In this document: positions 1 through 5,496 of the stretch, in pieces
Layout of the letters: every line of letters begins with the position of its first letter
How positions within the stretch are numbered: position 1 is the stretch's first letter
Source: Verrucomicrobiota bacterium
Lineage (GTDB): Bacteria > Verrucomicrobiota > Verrucomicrobiia > Limisphaerales > UBA11358
Direction of reading: 5' to 3'
NCBI GenBank assembly: GCA_026225155.1
Contig: JAMFSG010000155.1
Location: 1-6,766, forward strand
Length of the DNA: 6,766 nt
Program-made: the position numbers and the translations under genes
The notes under the pieces: generated by a model
Database searches by the model: none
What the model saw: the letters and a program-made list of their open reading frames with translations, nothing else
Told to the model about the DNA's origin: nothing

Positions 1-270
1 GGCAGAGTTTTTCGCGCTATTCAAATTCGCACTACTACAATTGAAACAATAGACAAACCGGACGCGAAAACACTTTATGATATTCTTGCGATTGTTCAGC
101 TATCTAAAGTTGAGGGACGATTTATTACTCGTGATGCACAAATTTATTTATTTTCGGCTCACGAGGTGCCCGAATTATCCGGCAACGTATCAAAATATAA
201 TGGGCATTTAATTTCGCAAATTGTGTTGAAGAAGTTATTCCAAGATCCATTGCCTAAGACTGCACTTTAA
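1..270 (+). CDS. C-terminal fragment of an unrecognised protein (5' end outside window)
   Basis: Frame 1 is open from the first base to a TAA at 268-270, giving 89 C-terminal residues that end in DPLPKTAL. I do not recognise a family. The fragment is mixed hydrophilic and hydrophobic, with no transmembrane segment, Cys cluster or catalytic motif I can name. Stretches such as LYDILAIVQLSKVEG and GRFITRDAQIYLF look like a soluble globular fold. Its composition differs from the rest of the window: about 38% GC over the first 240 bases, with AT-rich codons (AAA, TTA, ATT, AAT) where the neighbouring SDR gene favours GC-ending ones. This suggests a recently acquired or accessory gene. It converges on the SDR gene, and the two stop codons share TTAA at 267-270, leaving no room for a terminator between them. 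That the frame is coding is inferred from its openness and the neat abutment with the next gene. Confidence 0.6.
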   Translation, partial: GRVFRAIQIRTTTIETIDKPDAKTLYDILAIVQLSKVEGRFITRDAQIYLFSAHEVPELSGNVSKYNGHLISQIVLKKLFQDPLPKTAL

Positions 271-1010
271 GCTAATCCGCCATTCGCGCGGATGTTTTGA
301 CCGCTGATCCAACTGCATTCGTCGCTGGCCAGAAACGCCACGACTTCGGCGATCTCCGCCGGTTTGCCGAGCCGGCCAAAGGAAGATTGTTTGCCAAAGA
401 AATCAATCTGCTCCGGCGTCTTGCCGGTCAAAAATAATTCCGTTTCCGTCGGACCGGGCGAAATGGCGTTCACGGTGATGCCGCGCGGGCCGACTTCCTT
501 CGCGAGCGAGCGCGTGAGTTGCTCGACCGCGCCTTTGGTCGCGACATACGCGCCGTAAGTCGGCATGAAGCGCGCGGTGGTGGAACTGGAAAAATTGATG
601 ATGCGTCCGCCAGCGGCCAATCGCGTCGCCGCCTGCTGGCACGCGAAAAAAGTGCCTTTGACGTTGATGTCGAAGATACGGTCGAAGTCGGCTTCCGTCG
701 TTTCGGCGACCGGTTTGGTGAACATGATGCCAGCGTTGTTCACCAAAATATCCAGCTTGCCGAAATGTTTGATCGTCTCGTCGAACAAGCGGACGATCTC
801 CGAAACGCGCCCGACGTCGGCCTGGATCGCGAACGCATCGCCACCCGCAGCTTTGATGGCGGCGACGACTTTTTCCGCTTCGCTCGCGCTGTTTGAATAA
901 TTGATGGCGACCGCCGCGCCGCCTCTGGCCAATCGTTCTGCGATTGCACGTCCGATGCCGCGTGACGCGCCAGTGACCAGGGCGATTTTTCCTTTTAGAT
1001 TATTACTCAT
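267..1010 (-). CDS. SDR family NAD(P)-dependent oxidoreductase (FabG-like)
   Basis: A 247-residue classical short-chain dehydrogenase/reductase, the usual length for the family. The Rossmann nucleotide-binding motif TGASRGIG is at residues 13-20, NNAG at 91-94 and the structural Asn in DINVKG at 116. The catalytic Ser is probably S142 in INFSSS, 13 residues before Y155 of the YVATK motif (Y155, K159). PG at 185-186 and the C-terminal GQNIRANGG complete the fold. Arg17 in the glycine loop and the NYSNS after the second strand suggest NADP(H) preference. It should be a cytoplasmic tetrameric carbonyl/alcohol oxidoreductase. The closest named relatives are 3-oxoacyl-ACP reductase (FabG) and glucose 1-dehydrogenase-type enzymes; substrate cannot be read from sequence, and the lack of fatty-acid synthesis neighbours argues against housekeeping FabG. 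The start was placed at 1010 because it begins the canonical MSNNLKGKIALVTG and has a Shine-Dalgarno; an in-frame extension to 1169 has no homology-like features and runs through palindromic DNA. Confidence 0.93.
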   Translation of the reverse strand: MSNNLKGKIALVTGASRGIGRAIAERLARGGAAVAINYSNSASEAEKVVAAIKAAGGDAFAIQADVGRVSEIVRLFDETIKHFGKLDILVNNAGIMFTKPVAETTEADFDRIFDINVKGTFFACQQAATRLAAGGRIINFSSSTTARFMPTYGAYVATKGAVEQLTRSLAKEVGPRGITVNAISPGPTETELFLTGKTPEQIDFFGKQSSFGRLGKPAEIAEVVAFLASDECSWISGQNIRANGGLA

Positions 1011-1017
1011 AAAATTT

Positions 1018-1022
1018 TCTCC
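1018..1022 (-). promoter_or_regulatory. Ribosome binding site of the SDR gene
   Basis: On the - strand GGAGA lies 7 bases before the ATG at 1010. It supports this start over the upstream in-frame ATG at 1169. It is the clearest Shine-Dalgarno match in the window; the other starts lack a good one. Confidence 0.6.
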
Positions 1023-1048
1023 GCGCACACGATGACGCAAGAAATGAA

Positions 1049-1058
1049 TTTGCGCAAA
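1049..1058. promoter_or_regulatory. Perfect 10-bp palindrome TTTGCGCAAA, possible operator
   Basis: A self-complementary 10-mer in the leader of the SDR gene, 38 bases upstream of its start codon. The position would suit a dimeric repressor site, and SDR genes are often controlled by TetR- or MarR-type regulators. However, no regulator gene is next to it in this window, and palindromes of this size occur by chance. This is a suggestion only. Confidence 0.2.
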
Positions 1059-1086
1059 CCGCGCTAAAAATTGGCAGGAACGGCGG

Positions 1087-1185
1087 GTTGCGACGCAACG
1101 AACGGGCAAGACGTTCGCGCAACCATGCCCGCTTCCGTCGCCTGGCGCTGCGCTCGGCGACGGGGACATCGCAGCGCGATGTCCC
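1087..1185. repeat. Palindrome-rich intergenic element with a strong 10-bp hairpin
   Basis: This stretch lies between the subtilase stop and the SDR start and contains four successive inverted repeats: GTTGCG/CGCAAC (1087-1092, 1094-1099), CGGGCA/TGCCCG (1103-1108, 1126-1131), CCGTCGCC/GGCGACGG (1135-1142, 1156-1163) and the perfect GGGACATCGC/GCGATGTCCC (1163-1172, 1176-1185) with a 3-base loop. No T-run follows the last hairpin on either strand, so it is not a textbook intrinsic terminator, although it could still slow polymerase or stabilise the upstream mRNA. The form fits a REP-like repetitive extragenic palindrome. No transposase or RNA gene can be recognised in the 198-bp spacer. Confidence 0.65.
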
Positions 1186-1208
1186 TACCAGTCAAATCAA
1201 GACACTTC

Positions 1209-2861
1209 CTAAAAATTCGGTGCGCGCAGGCGGAAAAATCGCGCCGCATTCGTCGCGTTCAGCGGAAGATTATTCAGGCCGTTGGTGAAAATCGGAGCCG
1301 CAAGATTGTTCGTGCTCCACGCGCTGGACAATAGATTCGTTTCCGACTCGACCAAAAATCCCGCCGGATAAACCGACCAAGTCAGCGCGACATTGGTTCC
1401 CGAATTGGTAATCGTCAACGTCGGCAGCGGTGCAAATTCCCACGCAAGCGCATAAGGCTCAGCCGCGCTGACGATGTTGAGGCCACCGGCTTTCCACACT
1501 TGCAGATCGTAGCGGCCGGCGGGAAGATTCGTCATATAAATATGCTCGACGTTATCCACGAGGCTCGTGCTGCAATTGACGAGATTGCTGTTCGCGGCGT
1601 TGTATAAAAAAAGATTCAGGTTGTTGATCGGCTCGGGCGTGATGGCGTAATTGGCATTGAAATGCCGTTCCCAAACCAGCGTGGCGGTGAATTGCGTGTT
1701 GCCCAAATTGTTGGTGACGTTGAAATAATAATGGTTCACCGAATCGAACGGGGAAATAAAACTGTTACCACTCGTGTTCGTATTGAAATCCCAGCCGTTC
1801 AAAACACCGATGGCGCTCGTCGTGGCGCTGTTGGGCGGATGCGCGCCGCCGGTCGTGACGGTCGTAGACGCAGTGAAATTATTTTTGTCGCCGACAAGCT
1901 GTTCGTAAGAATTGAAAACATTCAGCACGCCCGCGCCGTAACGAAAATCCAGCGGCGCGGAAGTTGAATTCGTCCAATCGGCGGTTTTCACCGCGCCGTT
2001 CAGCAGCAATGCTTTGATCGTCCGCGGATCGTCCGCAGAATTTGTATCGGCACCGCCATCGCCGCGTAACGCCGCCTGCATCAATAGCGCCGCCGCGCCG
2101 GAAATTTCCGGCGTTGTGTCGCTGGTATAATCGCCGGGCGCAGTGATGTCCGGTTTGCAGCGGCCATTGTCGCTCGTCGGGCCGATGGCATTTTGAAAAG
2201 TGACGTCGTAAGCGCCGACACTGATGCAATTGTAAGCGGTTCCCGGCGCGCAAACGTTGGTGCTGTTCGAATAATTGGTTCCATAATTATCCGCGGCGGA
2301 AATGAAAAGCGTCTGGTTCTCGACAGAATAATTATCGTATTGCGAATCAATTTGTTGCTGGTCACTGACGGATAACGGTCCAAATGTATAACTTTGGTTC
2401 ACAATCGGATCGCCGATGGCGGGATAGCTGTCGTCACCGACATAATCGGTGATAAAAAAATTCGCCTCGAGACTGTCCACATGCGTAACGTTGGTCGCGA
2501 TGCCGTTTGGAATTCCATAAAGCTGACCGCCGACGCCATCCGCATGCGATGAATCCGAACCAAGACTGTTCGGAAAAACCGAAGCCGTGCCGTTCGACGA
2601 GGCATAAGTAAAAATGGAAGCCGGCCGGTCGACGCTCGCCGGATTTACTTCCCAGATTGTGAATGCGCCCGGAGAATCCAACGACGCCTCCGGTTGCGCG
2701 ACGGTAATGCCGCCGCCGTCCACATTCGTCGTCACCGCGCGCAACAGCGTCACGCCGATAGTGTCCAACGTGGCCGCGAACGCATTCAAATCGGAGACGA
2801 AAATGAAAATCATCAGCAACGCGATTTTCCCGGCCAGCCATTTTGTGCTTCTGTTTTTCAT
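1209..2861 (-). CDS. Secreted divergent subtilisin-like (S8) serine peptidase with KP-43-like barrel and C-terminal beta-sandwich
   Basis: A 550-residue exported protein. Residues 1-29 are a signal peptide (basic start, hydrophobic LLMIFIFV, cleavage after AFA). Residues about 35-320 read as a subtilase domain: SHADGVGG at 105-112 with candidate His106, SAADNYG at 188-194 with oxyanion-hole candidate Asn192, CKPDITAPG at 235-243, and YTSDTTPEISGAAALL at 245-260 with candidate Ser247 where the family has GTSxATPxxSG. YGAGVLN at 308-314 is also typical. The Asp of the triad seems absent: VAQPEA (54-59) puts Glu58 where VAVIDTG is expected. Residues about 375-476 (ATLVW, NLNLFLYN, DNVEHIYMTNLPAGRYDLQV) match the small C-terminal barrel of KP-43-type proteases. 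Residues 480-550, ending FFRLRAPNF, form a beta-sandwich common at verrucomicrobial secreted-protein termini. It may be an active protease or a degenerate one. The start has no Shine-Dalgarno but gives a perfect signal peptide. It follows the GH39 gene by 45 bp. Confidence 0.82.
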   Translation of the reverse strand: MKNRSTKWLAGKIALLMIFIFVSDLNAFAATLDTIGVTLLRAVTTNVDGGGITVAQPEASLDSPGAFTIWEVNPASVDRPASIFTYASSNGTASVFPNSLGSDSSHADGVGGQLYGIPNGIATNVTHVDSLEANFFITDYVGDDSYPAIGDPIVNQSYTFGPLSVSDQQQIDSQYDNYSVENQTLFISAADNYGTNYSNSTNVCAPGTAYNCISVGAYDVTFQNAIGPTSDNGRCKPDITAPGDYTSDTTPEISGAAALLMQAALRGDGGADTNSADDPRTIKALLLNGAVKTADWTNSTSAPLDFRYGAGVLNVFNSYEQLVGDKNNFTASTTVTTGGAHPPNSATTSAIGVLNGWDFNTNTSGNSFISPFDSVNHYYFNVTNNLGNTQFTATLVWERHFNANYAITPEPINNLNLFLYNAANSNLVNCSTSLVDNVEHIYMTNLPAGRYDLQVWKAGGLNIVSAAEPYALAWEFAPLPTLTITNSGTNVALTWSVYPAGFLVESETNLLSSAWSTNNLAAPIFTNGLNNLPLNATNAARFFRLRAPNF

Positions 2862-2906
2862 GCGCGCATTTCGGTGAAACCATTTAAGCCCGCCTGAATC
2901 ATTGCA

Positions 2907-4589
2907 TCAATCCCATTTGATGACAAATAGTGAAACTGCCTGCCGCGGCAAACTGAATTGCAGATCCAGTTTTCCATCTTTGACGCGCATTTTTTTTGGC
3001 GGCTCAAATTCGGCCAGTTGGCCGGCTTTTTCCAATTCAGAATATTGTTGATCCGAAAGCGGGAATGGCGAACCCATTTTCAACCATGTTTCGTAAGAAT
3101 TACTGTGGTCGGCATCAATGCGATATTGCGTCACTTTCACTTTGTCGTTTGCGAATGGTAAATTATCCAGCGCCAAATTCACATCCGCGTCCGGGCCGGA
3201 AACATCGTCATCGTGATAATGCCAGACCAGCACGGCCAGTTTATTTTTGTCGAGGCTTGCGAGCGCGGAGACATCGGGATTACCGCGCACGCCGGATTTG
3301 AGAATTGTTTGCGCGTCAAGTCCGGCGCTGCTTTCCACGGCGACGCGTTCGCCGCTCATTTTTCCGAACATCCGAAAAACATTCAGCACCGGCAGGTCAA
3401 TGCCGTCGCCCGCGAGCTGCCGGAAACCGGCGAACGGCGGCTGGTCTTCAAATTCAAACGCCCACGTCAGCGCGCCTTCCAGATTCACGCCGTGTTTTTC
3501 CGCGAGTTCAAATTCACGCGGAAAACTCGCCGCTGTGTAGCTCGAATACATCGTGCCGTTGCGATATGCATCGCGCGGTTCGCGGCACGCGGCGCAGCCT
3601 TCGGGATCAGACTCGCCGATGACGATGGGCGTGCGTTTGTATTCGGGAAACGACGCGATGACGGCGAACGCGCCATTCATGTCGCGAAACTGATTCGCCA
3701 TGCCCATGCGCACATGGTCGTTCGTGAAAACCGGCGAACCTTTTGCGTGAAAAGAAATAAAATCCAGCGGCGAACCGATTTGGCCGCTGACAAAATTTGT
3801 TCCATGCGCGCAGTGTTGCAAAAATTCGCGCAAAAAATTTCCACCCGCGCCACCCGCCGTTTCCGGTCCGCCAACTCGCGCCGTCGGCAACGCGCGACGA
3901 ACACCATCCACCGCGTAATCGTAAAGTTTGAAATAATCTTCGTGCGAGCCATGCCAATAACCGATGTTCGGTTCGTTCCAAACTTCCCAATACCATTGTT
4001 CAACTTCGGCGCGGCCATATTTTTCCACGCAATGTTTCGTCCACTGATACGAAAGCTCGCCCCATTTCGCGTAATCTTTCGGTGGATATGATTGGCCGCC
4101 TTCGACCGGCGCGCGTTCGTTCACGGGCGGATGGCGCGGATAATTTTCCGAATGCGTCGTCAACGCTTCCGGCATGAAACCGATCTGCACATAAGGCTTG
4201 ATGCCGCGCGCAAGATAGGTGTCGAAAATCTTGTCGTTGATCGTCCAATCGTAAATCGGATTGCCATTCGCATCTTCCTTGTAAGCGCTCGTCGAACCGA
4301 ATTTGAGCGAATACGCGCCGTCGCCGCTCGTCAGTAAATGATGCGCGCGAAAATAAACCTGCGCGCCACCAAGCTGGCCAAGTTCGGCCAATAATTTTTC
4401 GCCGTCTTTCATGTAGGCGTAATTCGGTTCGTCCGCGCCAAAAAATCGCCAGATCGGCGTCAGCTCGCCAACCGGTTTGTCCGCGTGAACTTGAATCGTG
4501 ACGGGAAACGAATTGGTTTCGGCGGCGAAAATCCAGTTGCCGCCGGAAAAAAGAATCCATGCGAACCAGAAGATTGCGAGCGATTTCAT
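2907..4589 (-). CDS. Secreted GH39-like glycoside hydrolase (beta-xylosidase type)
   Basis: A 560-residue protein with an N-terminal signal peptide (IFWFAWILF core, cleavage near IFA-AET, residues 21-24). The (beta/alpha)8 barrel carries the clan GH-A signature WEVWNEPN at 201-208, with Glu206 as candidate acid/base, and PIVIGESDPEG at 321-331, with Glu326 as candidate nucleophile. The 120-residue gap is close to that in GH39 xylosidases (117 in the Thermoanaerobacterium enzyme). FISFHAKG at 278-285 fits the conserved barrel His. After the barrel, residues about 410-560 form a beta-rich region with LAVLVWHYHDDD and a final VSLFVIKWD, as in the C-terminal sandwich of GH39 and GH51 enzymes. The predicted role is retaining hydrolysis of beta-xylosides or related glycosides in plant or algal polysaccharide, outside the cytoplasm. 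GH39 also contains alpha-L-iduronidases and other activities, so the exact substrate is open. The start at 4589 has no Shine-Dalgarno but begins the signal peptide. It is the first gene of the leftward cluster and divergent from queE. Confidence 0.85.
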   Translation of the reverse strand: MKSLAIFWFAWILFSGGNWIFAAETNSFPVTIQVHADKPVGELTPIWRFFGADEPNYAYMKDGEKLLAELGQLGGAQVYFRAHHLLTSGDGAYSLKFGSTSAYKEDANGNPIYDWTINDKIFDTYLARGIKPYVQIGFMPEALTTHSENYPRHPPVNERAPVEGGQSYPPKDYAKWGELSYQWTKHCVEKYGRAEVEQWYWEVWNEPNIGYWHGSHEDYFKLYDYAVDGVRRALPTARVGGPETAGGAGGNFLREFLQHCAHGTNFVSGQIGSPLDFISFHAKGSPVFTNDHVRMGMANQFRDMNGAFAVIASFPEYKRTPIVIGESDPEGCAACREPRDAYRNGTMYSSYTAASFPREFELAEKHGVNLEGALTWAFEFEDQPPFAGFRQLAGDGIDLPVLNVFRMFGKMSGERVAVESSAGLDAQTILKSGVRGNPDVSALASLDKNKLAVLVWHYHDDDVSGPDADVNLALDNLPFANDKVKVTQYRIDADHSNSYETWLKMGSPFPLSDQQYSELEKAGQLAEFEPPKKMRVKDGKLDLQFSLPRQAVSLFVIKWD

Positions 4590-4596
4590 GCCGCGA

Positions 4597-4624
4597 GTTA
4601 AACCGGTTTTTCATCCGCGTTCAA
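4597..4624 (-). promoter_or_regulatory. Possible sigma-70-like promoter for the GH39 gene
   Basis: On the - strand TTGAAC (4624-4619) and TTTAAC (4602-4597) are separated by 16 bases and resemble -35 and -10 boxes. The -10 box ends only 7 bases before the ATG at 4589, so if real the mRNA would be leaderless or nearly so, which would agree with the missing Shine-Dalgarno. The match is modest and the -35 box overlaps the 11-bp tandem repeat. Low confidence. Confidence 0.2.
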
Positions 4625-4645
4625 TCCGTGTTTCATCTGTGGCAA
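4613..4645. repeat. 11-bp tandem repeat, three units, in the divergent spacer
   Basis: The units are ATCCGCGTTCA, ATCCGTGTTTC and ATCTGTGGCAA, sharing an ATCYGYG core at exact 11-base spacing, close to one helical turn. They lie between the divergent GH39 and queE starts, in an 85-bp spacer that holds nothing else clearly recognisable. They could be repeated protein-binding sites on one helix face or simply a dispersed genomic repeat; the sequence cannot tell which. Confidence 0.6.
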
Positions 4646-4674
4646 AAAAATTCCCAGCCGCTAAACTGTGGGCG

Positions 4675-5418
4675 ATGTCCGACACGCTCGTCGTTAACGA
4701 AATCTATCTGAGTCTGCAAGGTGAAAGCACCTTCGCCGGGCTGCCGTGCGTTTTCATCCGCCTGACCGCGTGCGATTTGCGCTGCTCGTATTGCGATACC
4801 GCTTATGCTTTCACGGAAGGCAAAAAAAAATCGCTGACAGAAATTTTGGAAAAAGTCCGCGAACTGGCCATTCCCTATTTTAACTCAAAACTCAAAACTC
4901 AAAACTCAAAACTGCCTTTGGTTGAATTGACCGGCGGCGAACCGTTGCTGCAAAAAAATTCCATCCCGCTGATGAAATCGCTCTGCGACGACGGCTTCAC
5001 CGTTTTGATCGAGACCAGCGGCGCGCATGACATTTCCAAAATTGATCCGCGCGTCCGTCGCATCATGGATTTGAAATGCCCCGCCAGCGGCGAAGTGGAA
5101 CGAAATCTTTTTTCCAACATTTCGCATCTGAAAGCCACCGACGAAATCAAATTCGTCATCAGCACCGTCGAAGATTACGAATGGGCGAAAGAACAAATCG
5201 CGAAACATGATCTGGAAAAAATTTGTCCGCTGCTTTTTTCGTGGGTGCATCCGCTCGCGCCCGCGCAGCAAAGCAAAGTTCTCAAAAAAGTTCCCGCCGG
5301 ACTTACGCCGATTTCGCGCGTCGAACTTGTCGAAAAAATTGTCGCCGACGCCCTGCCCGTCCGTTTTCAAGCGCAACTCCACAAAATCATCTGGCCGCCA
5401 GAACAACGTGGCGTTTAG
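4675..5418 (+). CDS. queE: 7-carboxy-7-deazaguanine synthase (QueE), radical SAM
   Basis: A 247-residue radical SAM enzyme that converts 6-carboxy-5,6,7,8-tetrahydropterin to 7-carboxy-7-deazaguanine, the ring-contraction step of queuosine and other 7-deazapurine pathways, in the cytoplasm with a [4Fe-4S] cluster, SAM and Mg2+. Visible hallmarks are IYLSLQGES (10-18) followed by GLPCVFIRL, the cluster motif CDLRCSYC with Cys33, Cys37 and Cys40, DTAYAF, the SAM-binding LTGGEPLLQ (85-93), ETSG (113-116), MDLKCPASG (131-139) and VRFQAQLHKIIW near the end. Residues 70-81 (NSKLKTQNSKLP) are an in-frame heptanucleotide-repeat insertion just before the TGGEP strand; the active-site motifs are intact, so function is probably kept. 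The ATG at 4675 begins the conserved N terminus; the frame stays open upstream to 4498, but that part is antisense to the GH39 gene and lacks family features. No strong Shine-Dalgarno is present. No other queuosine gene is in the window. A run of nine A at 4822-4830 encodes Lys-Lys-Lys. Confidence 0.95.
   Translation: MSDTLVVNEIYLSLQGESTFAGLPCVFIRLTACDLRCSYCDTAYAFTEGKKKSLTEILEKVRELAIPYFNSKLKTQNSKLPLVELTGGEPLLQKNSIPLMKSLCDDGFTVLIETSGAHDISKIDPRVRRIMDLKCPASGEVERNLFSNISHLKATDEIKFVISTVEDYEWAKEQIAKHDLEKICPLLFSWVHPLAPAQQSKVLKKVPAGLTPISRVELVEKIVADALPVRFQAQLHKIIWPPEQRGV
4884..4911 (+). repeat. Heptanucleotide tandem repeat (CTCAAAA x4) inside queE
   Basis: Four perfect CTCAAAA copies, flanked by AA on the left and a partial CT on the right. 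It is translated in frame; three units make 21 bases or seven codons, so the peptide also has a seven-residue period (NSKLKTQ-NSKL). It sits between the helix ending VRELAIPYF and the strand LVELTGGEP, where QueE proteins normally have a short loop. Confidence 0.9.
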
Positions 5419-5419
5419 A

Positions 5420-5495
5420 AATTTACGATTTGCGATTGCCGATTTACGATTGGCAGGCCGACGGTGCGTAAATCGCATATCGAAAATCGTAAATC
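5420..5495. repeat. Inverted repeat built of 7-bp units between queE and the aminotransferase gene
   Basis: The left arm reads as heptamers (A)ATTTAC, GATTTGC, GATTGCC, GATTTAC, GATTGGC from 5420 to 5454. The right arm reads GTAAATC, GCATATC, GAAAATC, GTAAATC from 5468 to 5495. Bases 5421-5448 pair with 5467-5494 at 24 of 28 positions, with an 18-base loop, so the transcript could form a long hairpin. The element fills almost the whole 78-bp spacer and ends 2 bp before the chosen GTG start, where a Shine-Dalgarno would be expected. It has no T-run and so is not a classic terminator. Confidence 0.85.
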
Positions 5496-5496
5496 T

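Noticed and set aside
1011..1169. 53-residue N-terminal extension of the SDR protein
   Set aside because: It is Cys/Arg-rich sequence translated from palindromic spacer DNA. The ATG at 1010 has a Shine-Dalgarno and begins the canonical SDR N terminus.
1163..1185. Rho-independent terminator
   Set aside because: The stem is strong, but neither strand has a T-run after it.
3213..4091. 292-residue open frame on the + strand
   Set aside because: It is fully antisense to the GH39 gene, is Arg/Phe-rich with no recognisable motif, and the - strand frame carries clear catalytic motifs.
4498..4674. 59-residue N-terminal extension of queE
   Set aside because: It overlaps the GH39 signal-peptide region on the other strand and the 11-bp repeat; conserved QueE sequence begins just after the ATG at 4675.
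4884..5495. CRISPR array
   Set aside because: The repeats are contiguous 7-mers without unique spacers of regular length, and no cas gene is present.
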